Shown here piece by piece: positions 7,798 to 15,734 of a stretch of 41,981 bases of DNA. The stretch lies in contig JAQSWN010000034.1 in the NCBI GenBank assembly GCA_029266615.1, positions 1 to 41,981 of the forward strand, in the 5' to 3' direction. The notes beneath the pieces are model-generated. The model had not been told where the DNA came from. It worked only from the letters and a program-made list of their open reading frames with translations, and searched no databases. Origin of the DNA: Polyangiaceae bacterium (GTDB taxonomy: Bacteria; Myxococcota_A; Polyangia; Polyangiales; Polyangiaceae). Numbering within the stretch: the first letter of the stretch is position 1; each line of letters starts with the position of its first letter. A program made the translations under genes and the position numbers.

Positions 7798-8307
7798 TCA
7801 CAGGCCTTTTTCGGCGACGTAGCGGTTCGTGAACTCCGCGCTCTTTTGGTAGCTACGCTCCATGTCGGCGAGCAAGCGCTTCTCGATCGCGCCGCCGACG
7901 CCGAAGATCTTCACGCTCGCGTCCGCGCGCACCTTGCGCTTGCAGCGCTTGTCGCCGTCGGCCACCGTCCAGATGTCGACCTTGATGCTCAGCTTTTCGG
8001 CGAGCTTGTTCGGGACGACGGTGACCTTGTAGGTCTTGGCGGCTCGGTCCAAGACGCCGCGCTCCTCGTAGCCGACGCCCTCGCCAATCACGGCCTTCAA
8101 GGTCGCCGGCAGCTCACCGACGTAAGGCACGACTTCCACCACGCGGTGGAGGGCGCCCCCGCGCTCTTCGCGCGAAACCTCGCGCCAAACCGGGAACTTC
8201 AGCTCCGTCTTGAAAAGGCGTTCGTTGTACTCGGGGTCGAGGAACAGACGGTCCCAGAAGGTGTCCTCGGAGCAGTTGTAGGTGTGTTCGATCTCGAGGG
8301 TAGCCAT
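7798..8307 (-). CDS. DUF2505-family protein
   Basis: This 169-residue protein starts M-A-T-L-E-I-E-H at the ATG at 8307. A longer in-frame opening to 8400 exists but would overlap the divergent ccmB start and adds an unconvincing N-terminus. The pattern (E-x-x-Y-x-C-S-x-D-x-F-W-x-x-L-x-x-x-x-Y near the start, a central run of beta-strand-like segments, and an amphipathic C-terminal helix with E-K-R-L-L-A-D-M-E-R-S) matches DUF2505. That family has a START/polyketide-cyclase-like fold thought to bind a hydrophobic ligand. There is no signal peptide or membrane segment, so it is likely cytoplasmic. The function of the family is unknown. It is divergent from ccmB with 70 bases between. Confidence 0.7.
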   Translation of the reverse strand: MATLEIEHTYNCSEDTFWDRLFLDPEYNERLFKTELKFPVWREVSREERGGALHRVVEVVPYVGELPATLKAVIGEGVGYEERGVLDRAAKTYKVTVVPNKLAEKLSIKVDIWTVADGDKRCKRKVRADASVKIFGVGGAIEKRLLADMERSYQKSAEFTNRYVAEKGL

Positions 8308-8377
8308 GGCGGCGCACCATACCCGAGGACGCGCATTTTTGAAGCCCGGGCCGCGATAGGCTAAGGCACTTGGCCAG

Positions 8378-9100
8378 ATGCTGGACGCCGCGACCATCAC
8401 GCCCCGCGCCGAGCGAGCGCCGCTCCCGGGATGGCTCCGTCAGGTGCTGGTCGTCTATCGCAAGGACTTGGCGATCGAGGCCGCGACCGGCGAGGTGACG
8501 GTGACGAGCGGCTTCTTTGCCCTGCTCGTGGTCGTGCTCGCCTCATTGTCGTATTTCGGGGGCCCCGTGAGCGCGCGCAGCGTCGCCGCCGGCACGATCT
8601 GGATCTCGCTGTCGTTCGCGGCGGTCCTGTCGCTCGGCAAATCTTGGCAGCGAGAGCGCGACGAAGCCGCGCTCGACGGCCTGCTCGTATCTCCGCTTTC
8701 GCGCAGCGCAATCTTCGCGGGCAAGGCGCTCAGCGTGTGGACTTTCTTGCTCGCGGTGCTCTTGGTCGTGCTGCCGCTGTCGCTCCTGCTCTCCTCCATC
8801 GACGCCGGGCTGCTCGTGCCGCTTTCCTTGGTCGCGCTGGTCGCGACACCGGGCGTCGCCGCTTCCGGCACGCTGTTCGGGGCGATGACGGTGCGAACCG
8901 GCGCCCGCGACCTGCTGCTCGCGGTCGTACTGTTTCCGTTGCTCGCCCCGATGCTGCTGGCCGCGGTCGCGGTCACTCGCGAGCTGTTCAACGGCGTGCC
9001 CCTTTCGGAGCTCGTCGACTACCTGAAGCTCATGGGTGTGTTCGACGTGGTGTTCATCGCCGGCGGGCTCAGCATGTTCGGCACGTTGGTCGAGCGCTGA
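8378..9100 (+). CDS. ccmB: CcmB-like heme exporter ABC permease
   Basis: This 240-residue protein has six hydrophobic segments (about 45-62, 68-90, 118-140, 145-165, 180-200, 215-238). Its layout fits CcmB, the permease of the CcmABCD complex of System I cytochrome c maturation. The cytoplasmic loop W-Q-R-E-R-D-E-A-A-L-D-G-L-L-V-S-P-L-S-R followed by F-A-G-K is the typical contact region with the CcmA ATPase. The N-terminal 20 residues are hydrophilic. None of ccmA, ccmC, ccmE, ccmF or ccmH lies beside it in this window, which is unusual because they normally cluster. Its partner ATPase must be elsewhere or it has been recruited to another ABC complex. The flanking genes are on the opposite strand, so it is a single-gene unit. 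Confidence 0.85.
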   Translation: MLDAATITPRAERAPLPGWLRQVLVVYRKDLAIEAATGEVTVTSGFFALLVVVLASLSYFGGPVSARSVAAGTIWISLSFAAVLSLGKSWQRERDEAALDGLLVSPLSRSAIFAGKALSVWTFLLAVLLVVLPLSLLLSSIDAGLLVPLSLVALVATPGVAASGTLFGAMTVRTGARDLLLAVVLFPLLAPMLLAAVAVTRELFNGVPLSELVDYLKLMGVFDVVFIAGGLSMFGTLVER

Positions 9101-9109
9101 GCGGGCGGC

Positions 9110-10171
9110 TCAGAGCTCAACGCCGGCCAGCACCCAGAAGCGCGTGCCGAAAATCGTGGACGCGCTCGATACCGTGGCCGAGCCGTCCGTGAGGCGGCGC
9201 TCCCCGGCTTTCACGAAGTAGCGCTCCACGCCGAGATCCACGCGCGCGCGGACTCGGTTGCCGAAGACGACGCCGGCGGTAGTGCCGAACTGGCCGCCAA
9301 AGAACGGCCCTTTGTCCACCTCGCATTGGTCGACCGGCAGTCGGCCACACGCCGAGAGGAATGAATCCAAACCGTTGGCCAGATCCCCACCGCTGATGAG
9401 CAGGCGAGGGCCGCCCTGGGCCCGCAGCGCGAGGGCCAAGTTGGGCCGCAGCGGCGCGATGCCCTCGACGATGAAATTGTGCGCGTGCTCAATGCCGAGA
9501 TGAACCGTGGTCGCCTTGTTCGGCTCCGCCCCGACGGCCGAGTACGGCACGAGCCAGTAGCCGAGGCCCAGGCGAAGGCCTCGCGAGGCGTGCAGCAAGC
9601 CGTCCACCGCCAGAACGACCGGAGACTTGTCGCTCAGGTCCGTAACGATGCTTGGGTCGCAGGTCCCGTTCTCGCACGCTTCTTCTTCTAGGCTGCCGAC
9701 GCCGAGCATCTCCAAACCGAGGTGCCCAACGAATACGAACGTGCCCGGATCTCGCAGCGCGCTCGGGTCGCTACAGCTGGCAGTCGGAGCGGGCGGCACG
9801 TTTTCGATGGGCGCTGCGGGCGTGATGACGGGCGGGGGAGCCGCCGGTGGCGGCGGAGGGGGCGCGGCGACGAGGGGTGCGCATTCGCCGGCCGGCGTGC
9901 AGCTCTGGCCATCGCCGCACGGTGGATTGCACAGGGAGACGCACTGCGCCTGGTAGCAGGTGTACCCGGAGCGGCAGTTGGGGAAGCAGTCGCTCGGTGC
10001 CGGTGCCGGTGCCGGTGCCGGGGCGAGCGGAGGCGTCGCGACTCCGCCCGGTGCGGCTGGAGGTGCGGCCCCGGACGGTGCCGCCGGCGACGGAGCGGTC
10101 TGCGCGAAGGCCCCGCGAGAGCCGGCCAATATCACGAAGACCCCGAAAACCCACCCAACCTGACGCCACAT
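9110..10171 (-). CDS. Secreted Pro/Ala- and Cys-rich protein with probable C-terminal beta-rich domain
   Basis: A signal peptide (about 1-23, ending A-F-A) starts this 353-residue protein. It is followed by a Pro/Ala spacer (24-60) containing a P-A-P-A run. A Cys-rich segment (about 61-100) has eleven or so Cys in C-x-x-x-C and C-x-x-x-x-C spacing. A second Pro-rich spacer follows (101-130), then a 220-residue domain. That domain alternates polar and hydrophobic residues and ends T-R-F-W-V-L-A-G-V-E-L; the terminal hydrophobic residue and many short strands suggest an outer-membrane beta-barrel or barrel-like domain (inference). Spacer-plus-Cys-module architecture is common among myxobacterial envelope proteins. 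No function can be assigned. It follows the oxidoreductase gene by 49 bases and could share its transcript. Confidence 0.75.
   Translation of the reverse strand: MWRQVGWVFGVFVILAGSRGAFAQTAPSPAAPSGAAPPAAPGGVATPPLAPAPAPAPAPSDCFPNCRSGYTCYQAQCVSLCNPPCGDGQSCTPAGECAPLVAAPPPPPPAAPPPVITPAAPIENVPPAPTASCSDPSALRDPGTFVFVGHLGLEMLGVGSLEEEACENGTCDPSIVTDLSDKSPVVLAVDGLLHASRGLRLGLGYWLVPYSAVGAEPNKATTVHLGIEHAHNFIVEGIAPLRPNLALALRAQGGPRLLISGGDLANGLDSFLSACGRLPVDQCEVDKGPFFGGQFGTTAGVVFGNRVRARVDLGVERYFVKAGERRLTDGSATVSSASTIFGTRFWVLAGVEL
9996..10021 (-). repeat. GGTGCC hexanucleotide repeat inside the Pro/Ala spacer
   Basis: Four perfect tandem GGTGCC units run from 9996 to 10019, followed by a partial copy. On the coding strand they encode a P-A-P-A run in the spacer after the signal peptide. 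The unit is a multiple of three, so copy-number change would alter spacer length without shifting the frame. Confidence 0.7.
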
Positions 10172-10220
10172 GCGGCGTATCAGACTTGAAGGAGGGGCGC
10201 TACGTCAAGCGTCGGCGCCG

Positions 10221-11459
10221 TCAACTCCCGAGGGTTTGGCGAATCGCCTCCAGTGTGCCATCCCCACGGCTTACGAACACGTCGTCGGAGACCGAGCCAT
10301 CCGCGGCCGCGACCGGAACATAGCCAGCTTCGCGCTCGAACTGCACTTCGGCTCCCGTTTGCACGGCAAGCTCGAAGCTCGGCGCAGAGGGGCCGTCGAA
10401 AGCCAATGCGTCGACCTTGATGCGGCGAAGCTTGCCCCCGACCCGCACCTCGACGGCGTTGATTCGCTCGCGTCCGAGCGCGCGCACGACGCTAGAAGCG
10501 TCCAGCTGTACGACCTCCACCGGACCGGACATCTGAGTCACCAGCGCCTCCGCGAAACGGCCGGAGCCGACGAGCGCGATGCGACTTCCGATCAAGACGT
10601 CTCCCCGCCACGCGGACAGCGCCGCGCGGGCAGAAAAGATACCGGGCAGGTCGTTGTTCGGGAAAGCCGGCGCGGCGTCGTGCCCGCCCGTCGCGAGCAG
10701 CACGGTGCGGCACCGCACGACGAGCGTACGCTCCGCGGAGACCACCAACGCCGTGAGCTCGCCACGTTCGCCGGCCGGCTCGCGAGAAAGCGCGAGGACG
10801 CTCGCCCTTTCGAGGCACGTGGCGCCCGCAGCTCGAGCGCGCTGCGCGAGCTTTGCGCCTTGGTCTGGCTCTAGCGCGTTGAGCGCACCGCCGAGCGCGA
10901 GGCCGTCATCCACCAACGTCGCGCTCGCGCCGAGCGCCGCCGCCGCGGTGAGCCCCGTGCGTCCGCCGCCGACGATCAGGACCGGTACCTCGAGCCGCTC
11001 GGCAGGAAGCGGCGCGACCGCATGGTCCGCGAGCCGCCCGAGGCCCGCCACCCGCCGCGCGAAGCTCCCCACGAGAGGGCTCAAGCCCCGCACGCCCGCC
11101 ATCAGCCGGTGGTGATCGATGCCCTGGGGAAATAGAAAATCCGCGGCCGCCAGCAGGTCGGTTTCCCGCGTTCCGAGGACATTCTGCGTCTCCACCCGTT
11201 CGCCGCCCTGCACCGTCACGCGGCACGCCGGTTGATTCGGCAAGCCGTTCACGCGGACGAGGCACCCTTCGCAGGCGCCGCGGAGGCAGTAGGGGCCACG
11301 GGGGCGATGCAATTTCGGACTGCGCGAGAGCAGCAGCCGATCCGCGGCGATGAGCGACAGGGCAAGCGACTCCCCGGCGCGTGCGGTCAGTACCTGACCG
11401 TCGTGGGTGAGCTCCACGGTCTCCGTGAGACCAGGAGCCTGACCGAGACGTGTGGCCAC
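10221..11459 (-). CDS. 2Fe-2S and FAD/NAD-binding oxidoreductase (sarcosine oxidase alpha/HcnAB-like)
   Basis: This 412-residue redox protein has two parts. Residues about 10-100 form a 2Fe-2S ferredoxin-like domain with Cys at 58, 63, 66 and 79 (C-x4-C-x2-C-x12-C), the Fer2_4 type found at the front of sarcosine oxidase alpha subunits and in HcnA. From about 158 an FAD/NAD fold begins with the dinucleotide site V-G-G-G-R-T-G at 163-169. It continues to the L-L-A-T-G-G motif near 257 and the F-P-N-N-D-L-P-G segment shared with SoxA/HcnB-type amine dehydrogenases. The C-terminal GcvT domains of full sarcosine oxidase are absent. I chose the GTG at 11459; the frame stays open further upstream only as antisense of the kinase. 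The electron donor and substrate are unknown, and no SoxB/HcnC-like partner is adjacent. Confidence 0.8.
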   Translation of the reverse strand: MATRLGQAPGLTETVELTHDGQVLTARAGESLALSLIAADRLLLSRSPKLHRPRGPYCLRGACEGCLVRVNGLPNQPACRVTVQGGERVETQNVLGTRETDLLAAADFLFPQGIDHHRLMAGVRGLSPLVGSFARRVAGLGRLADHAVAPLPAERLEVPVLIVGGGRTGLTAAAALGASATLVDDGLALGGALNALEPDQGAKLAQRARAAGATCLERASVLALSREPAGERGELTALVVSAERTLVVRCRTVLLATGGHDAAPAFPNNDLPGIFSARAALSAWRGDVLIGSRIALVGSGRFAEALVTQMSGPVEVVQLDASSVVRALGRERINAVEVRVGGKLRRIKVDALAFDGPSAPSFELAVQTGAEVQFEREAGYVPVAAADGSVSDDVFVSRGDGTLEAIRQTLGS

Positions 11460-11504
11460 GGGGTTCGAGACTGGCAGAAGTATCCGGGCTAAGCTAGCGC
11501 GGCT

Positions 11505-13667
11505 GTGGATCTCCGAACGCGAACCTCGCTCTTCTGCGGCGTGCTGGGGCTCGCTATCGCGGTCTCTATTTTGCTCCGCGGGCGCCCCAATCGGCCGCGG
11601 CTGTTCTTCGCCGCGCTCGCGTTCGACATGGGGCTTTGGTACCTCGCGCAGTGGCTCTACCACAGCGGGCGAAGCGACCTGTGGGCGCGCTGGACGGCCG
11701 TGCTGGCGGTGTTCTTGCCGCAATTCGCGCTGCACCTGTTCGAAGCCATCGTCCCCGAGCCCAACCGCCGGTCCATGCTGCTGCGCGCAGCGGGCATCTT
11801 GGTCGTGCCCATGTTGGTGCTCGTGCTCATGGAGCACACCCACCTGCTCGTGCGGGGGCTGGTCTTCCTCTACGTGTTCGGCCTCATCGCGGCCGGCTTG
11901 TACCGACTCGCGCGTCGCGGGGAGCGAAGCGGCTCGCGCGCCGTGCAGCGCCGCGTCCGTTTCCTGGTGCTCATCGGCGCGCTCGCGACCGCGTTCAGCC
12001 TCGCGGACTTCTTGTGGTTCATCGGCGCGCCGCTGCCTCCGGTGAGCGCGGTGCTGTCGATCGTGTTTCTGTTCGTGCTGTCCGAGTCACTGACGCGGGA
12101 GCGGCTGGTGGACTTGTACGACATCCTAGGCCAGCTGCTGGTTTCCACCGCGCTCGCCTTCGCGATGGGCGGCATCTTCTACGTCTTCGTGGTGCTGCTG
12201 GGCGGCTTCGACAACAGCTACCTGGGCGCGATTTTGGCCGCGATCGTGATCTTGCTCTTGTTCGAGCCCCTCCGCTCCAAAGCCGAGGATTACACGCACA
12301 AGGTCTTCTTCCGAGAGCGCGTGGACTTGGAGCGAGCCGTCGCCAAAGCCCGCGGCGTGCTGCTCCATACGTTGCAAGTCTCGGAGATGCAGCAAATCGT
12401 CATCTCCGCACTGGAAGAGTCCCGCCGAGCCACTGGCGCGGCCATCTACCTGCGAGACCCCCTGGGCTCGGACTTCATCGTCGGCGCCGGCTTCGGACCG
12501 GTTGCGCCCGCACGCATCGAGCTAGCCGCCGCGCACCCGCTCGCGGAGCGCCTGAATCAAGGCGGCGCGATCTTGATGGAAGACGTCGCTCATCAAGCCC
12601 TCGAGCAGCGCCGTTCCGGACGCACGCGCGAGGCGGAGGTGGACGAGCGCTTGCTCAGCTCGGCGCAGCTGCTGGGGCCGTTCCGCACCGGGGTGTGCTT
12701 GGGCATCTGGGGCGAAAAGCGAGATCTGCTCGGCCTCTTGCTCGTGGTGGACGACCGCGTGCGCGACGCGTTCTCGCCGGACGAGGGCGTGCTGCTGGAG
12801 TCACTCGCGGTGCAGGTCGGCGTCGTCATCGACAACTCGCGCCAGTACCGGCGCATGCAAGAGCGCGACCGCCTCGCGGCGTTGGGGCAGATGGCCGCGG
12901 GCTTGGCCCACGAGGTGAAGAATCCTCTCGGTGCCATCAAGGGAGCCGCGCAGCTGCTCAGCGATCCTGGCGACGACTCGCAGCTTGGCGCGGTCGAGCA
13001 AGAGTTCGTGGGGATCATTTTGGAAGAGGTGGAGCGGCTGGACCGAGTCGTGGGCTCGGTGCTGGACTACGCGCGGCCGTCGAAGGGCGAGCTCGGCGCG
13101 GTGGACCTGAACGCGGTGGTCCGACGAACGGTGACGGTGCTCGCCTCGGACCGCGCCGAGGACTGCGAGATCGTCACTGACCTCTCCGAGCGGCTGCCCC
13201 CGGTGCGCGCTGACGCCGAACAGCTCCGGCAGGTGCTCATCAACCTGGTGAAGAACGCGGTCCAGGCGATGGGCGGGCAGGGCGTGGTCCGGGTCCGTAC
13301 GGCGATCCACGCCGAACCGCCCACCGCGCTCGCCTCCGCCCCGGCCGGCGAGTGGGTGGAAGTGTCGGTGCGGGACGCCGGGCCTGGTATCGCACCCCAG
13401 GTGCTCAAGAACCTTTTCGTCCCGTTCTTCACGACCAAAGACCGCGGTACAGGGCTCGGGCTCGCCATAAGCCAGCGAATGGTCGAGGAGATGGGCGGTC
13501 GAATCGAGGTTACTTCGCACTTGGGAGACGGCGCTACCTTCACCGTTCTGCTCCCGAGCGGCGAGCCGCACGGGCTCCGGGCCGGTTCCGCCGGGGAGGT
13601 CGAGCATCGGGCCGGTCAGACTCCCGCGGCTCCGGAAGCCGTCCTTCCCAGCCTCAAGCCCGCATAA
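11505..13667 (+). CDS. Membrane sensor histidine kinase with GAF domain (PrsK/NtrB-like core)
   Basis: This 720-residue protein is read from a GTG at 11505. Residues about 5-270 hold eight or so hydrophobic segments, a multi-helix membrane sensor rather than a periplasmic loop. A GAF-like domain follows (about 285-445), and then a HisKA domain with L-A-H-E-V-K-N-P-L-G and phospho-accepting His 469. Last comes an ATPase domain with N-box L-V-K-N-A-V-Q-A, G1 D-A-G-P-G-I and G2 G-T-G-L-G-L-A. The order membrane/GAF/kinase resembles PrsK-type kinases that pair with sigma-54 activators. A 50-residue Gly/Ala/Pro-rich tail follows the ATPase. No response regulator is in the window, so its partner is an orphan elsewhere. 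The gene is divergent from the oxidoreductase with 45 bases between them. Confidence 0.9.
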   Translation: MDLRTRTSLFCGVLGLAIAVSILLRGRPNRPRLFFAALAFDMGLWYLAQWLYHSGRSDLWARWTAVLAVFLPQFALHLFEAIVPEPNRRSMLLRAAGILVVPMLVLVLMEHTHLLVRGLVFLYVFGLIAAGLYRLARRGERSGSRAVQRRVRFLVLIGALATAFSLADFLWFIGAPLPPVSAVLSIVFLFVLSESLTRERLVDLYDILGQLLVSTALAFAMGGIFYVFVVLLGGFDNSYLGAILAAIVILLLFEPLRSKAEDYTHKVFFRERVDLERAVAKARGVLLHTLQVSEMQQIVISALEESRRATGAAIYLRDPLGSDFIVGAGFGPVAPARIELAAAHPLAERLNQGGAILMEDVAHQALEQRRSGRTREAEVDERLLSSAQLLGPFRTGVCLGIWGEKRDLLGLLLVVDDRVRDAFSPDEGVLLESLAVQVGVVIDNSRQYRRMQERDRLAALGQMAAGLAHEVKNPLGAIKGAAQLLSDPGDDSQLGAVEQEFVGIILEEVERLDRVVGSVLDYARPSKGELGAVDLNAVVRRTVTVLASDRAEDCEIVTDLSERLPPVRADAEQLRQVLINLVKNAVQAMGGQGVVRVRTAIHAEPPTALASAPAGEWVEVSVRDAGPGIAPQVLKNLFVPFFTTKDRGTGLGLAISQRMVEEMGGRIEVTSHLGDGATFTVLLPSGEPHGLRAGSAGEVEHRAGQTPAAPEAVLPSLKPA

Positions 13668-13690
13668 GCACCGGATGCAGCGAGAACGAT

Positions 13691-13720
13691 TTGACCGTAT
13701 CTGGCTCAAAGTCCTAAAGT
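13691..13720 (+). promoter_or_regulatory. Candidate sigma-70-type promoter upstream of FHA gene
   Basis: TTGACC at 13691-13696 and TAAAGT at 13715-13720 are spaced by 18 bases and lie 50 bases before the ATG at 13771. This AT-rich patch is distinct from its surroundings in the gap after the kinase gene. It is one of the better promoter matches in the window, though only by eye. Confidence 0.45.
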
Positions 13721-13770
13721 TTTTGCGCCCGCGCCGTCTGTACGGCTAAGGCTTGGAAGCTTCACCCTCC

Positions 13771-14739
13771 ATGGTTCCCCGACACGCGCAGCCCGGCCCT
13801 AGCGAGAAGAACGAGCCTCGGTTCGCGCTTCGCTTCATCTCGGGCAAGTACCAAGGTGGCGAGTACCCACTCGCCGAGGGCCAAGAGATCGTCATTGGTC
13901 GCTCGAGCGAGCTCGACATGGTGCTCGTCGAAGAGATGGTGTCGCGCAAGCACGCGCGCATCGCGCTCATCGACGGCACGATCAGTATCGAAGATCTGGG
14001 CTCTACGAACGGCACCTTCGTCAACGGCGAGAAGGTGCAGCAGGGCACGCTGCGCGAAGGCGACCGTGTGCTCATCGGCACGAACATCTTGAAGGTCGTC
14101 GCCGCGCCGCAAGACGCCGAGGCGCGCGCCAACTTGAAAGCGATGGCCGTCGGTCGCGTCACCGCGCGGCAGCAACAGCCTGGCACGCGCGCGACGGAAG
14201 AAGCGCCGCGCATGTCTGGCAACCTCGAAGAGATTCCGCTGCCGGACTTGCTTCAGCTGTTCGGCACCTCGCGCAAGGCGGGCGTGCTCGTGCTCCGCTC
14301 CGGCGGGCGCGAAGGTCGCATCTACTTGAGCGAGGGTCGCATCCGCTTCGCGGAGTTCGTGGGCATGTCCAACGTGCCGACGTTGAAGGCCGTGTACCGC
14401 ATGCTCAGCTGGACCCTCGGCTCGTTCGCGTTGGACCCGCCCGACACCCGCGAGTTCGAAGGGGCTGTCGACGTGAGCGCGCAGGAAGTGCTCATGGAGG
14501 GCTTCCGTCAGCATGACGAGCTCGGCCAGCTCCGCGCCAAGCTCCCAGGGCGCATGGCGCTCAAGCTCCCGCTCACTCAGCACTTGCGCGAGCTGTCGGA
14601 CGAAGAGCTCGACACGCTGGAAGCGGCGCTCAACGCCGAGAACCTGGACGCGTTCTTGGACGCAGCGCCCGGCGCCGACTTGGAGTCGGCCCAGGCGCTT
14701 CAGTCATTGTTGCAACGCGGGTACCTTCGCCCCGCGTAA
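13771..14739 (+). CDS. FHA domain protein with C-terminal DUF4388 (PATAN-like) domain
   Basis: This 322-residue protein starts at the ATG at 13771, with GGAAG about 11 bases upstream; an in-frame TTG at 13753 is an alternative. Residues about 15-110 form an FHA phosphothreonine-binding domain, with G-R-S-S at the first loop, S-R-K-H-A-R and then L-G-S-T-N-G-T-F-V-N-G. A charged linker follows. From about 150 a DUF4388/PATAN-type domain begins: G-N-L-E-E-I-P-L-P-D-L-L-Q-L-F, then G-V-L-V-L-R and G-R-I-Y-L-S-E-G-R-I-R-F-A. It has no catalytic motif and no membrane segment. By family knowledge it should bind a Thr-phosphorylated partner in Ser/Thr-kinase signalling, and DUF4388 proteins occur with gliding or two-component signalling systems. 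A role beside the upstream kinase is inference. Confidence 0.9.
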   Translation: MVPRHAQPGPSEKNEPRFALRFISGKYQGGEYPLAEGQEIVIGRSSELDMVLVEEMVSRKHARIALIDGTISIEDLGSTNGTFVNGEKVQQGTLREGDRVLIGTNILKVVAAPQDAEARANLKAMAVGRVTARQQQPGTRATEEAPRMSGNLEEIPLPDLLQLFGTSRKAGVLVLRSGGREGRIYLSEGRIRFAEFVGMSNVPTLKAVYRMLSWTLGSFALDPPDTREFEGAVDVSAQEVLMEGFRQHDELGQLRAKLPGRMALKLPLTQHLRELSDEELDTLEAALNAENLDAFLDAAPGADLESAQALQSLLQRGYLRPA

Positions 14740-14744
14740 CGTTC

Positions 14745-15734
14745 TCACTCCTCGCGGGCGGGCGGGGCGTCCCCACCGTGATCACCCGTCGGCGGATGGC
14801 CCGGCGGCAGATCGCGCGGCATGCCCGCAGGCGGAGCGGAGCCGGGCGGGAACTTCGGCATCATCCCGGGCGCGGTAGGCATCACGCCTCGGTCGCGTCG
14901 GGACATCTTCGGCGCGAGCGCCTTGAGCTTGGCCTGCAGGTCCGGATCGTTCTCGGCCATGGCCGCTTCGCGCAGGGTGCGACCCACGGCCGGCCACGCT
15001 TCCTTGCGCTTGCTCAAACCCTCTAGCTCGTTGAACGCGGCTTGCCGCGTCGGCAGCGGACCGAACTGAAGGAACTGGCTCACGTAGCGCAAGGACGCCC
15101 GGTTGGCGCGTGAGTAGGCTTGCATCACCTGCATTCCCGGATCCGCGGGCGTTGCTTGCAGGTCCTTCAGCTTGTCCCCGAGCTTGCTCGCGGAGCCGGC
15201 CGCGCGCGCCTTGGGGGCCGCGCTCGTACCCGGAGCCGCAAACGGCTTACCGCTCGCGCCCGGCGCGGCTGCGGTCTTGCGCTCCTGCTGCAGCTTCTCC
15301 ATGGAAGCGTTGCGCAGCTTTTCGGAGGCGGCCTCCGTGGCGTACGCCAGCTCCGCCGCGAGGTGAATCTGGGCCGCCTCCGGCTCCGGCTTGGCCACGG
15401 CTGCTTTCATGGCCGTGAGGGAAGCGGCGGCGGTCTTGCACAGCTCCAGGTCCGCGGCGTCTTTCAGCAGCGGCTCGCACGAGGGCAGGTCCGCCGTGTC
15501 CGCCCAGCGTTTCTGCCAGTCTTTCATCGCCGCCGCCAAGCGCTGGCCGTCTTTGTAGCGATCCCCGGTCGGGGCCTTATTGTCCTTATCTGCCTTGGCC
15601 TTCTCTGCTTCGGCCTTGCTGTCTTCCTGCTTCTTCTTGCTGCAGGCAACGACGCCGCCTCCACAGAAGCTGGCCGCGAGCAGCAGAACGCTCGCCTTCC
15701 TGATCCAAGACACGGACGTATTCCCTTGTGACAC
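14745..15734 (-). CDS. Putative lipoprotein of unknown function, coupled to the metzincin gene
   Basis: This 329-residue protein is read from a GTG at 15734 whose first base is also the last base of the upstream stop (TAGTG), so translation is probably coupled. A second in-frame GTG at 15713 is possible. A hydrophobic signal ends in G-V-V-A-C, giving a lipidated Cys near 31. Directly after it comes a strongly charged K/E/D-rich stretch (32-60), then an Ala-rich, mostly helical region with two further Cys (about 85 and 98). A Pro/Gly-rich, partly Met-rich tail closes the protein. I do not recognise a domain. Its position suggests a partner, chaperone or inhibitor of the large protease (inference). 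Location is probably the inner or outer membrane, facing the periplasm. Confidence 0.75.
   Translation of the reverse strand: MSQGNTSVSWIRKASVLLLAASFCGGGVVACSKKKQEDSKAEAEKAKADKDNKAPTGDRYKDGQRLAAAMKDWQKRWADTADLPSCEPLLKDAADLELCKTAAASLTAMKAAVAKPEPEAAQIHLAAELAYATEAASEKLRNASMEKLQQERKTAAAPGASGKPFAAPGTSAAPKARAAGSASKLGDKLKDLQATPADPGMQVMQAYSRANRASLRYVSQFLQFGPLPTRQAAFNELEGLSKRKEAWPAVGRTLREAAMAENDPDLQAKLKALAPKMSRRDRGVMPTAPGMMPKFPPGSAPPAGMPRDLPPGHPPTGDHGGDAPPAREE

Noticed and set aside
11460..11843. N-terminal extension of the 2Fe-2S/flavin oxidoreductase
   Set aside because: The added residues would be antisense to the kinase membrane region and are His/Gln/Arg-rich. The ferredoxin domain is complete from the GTG at 11459.
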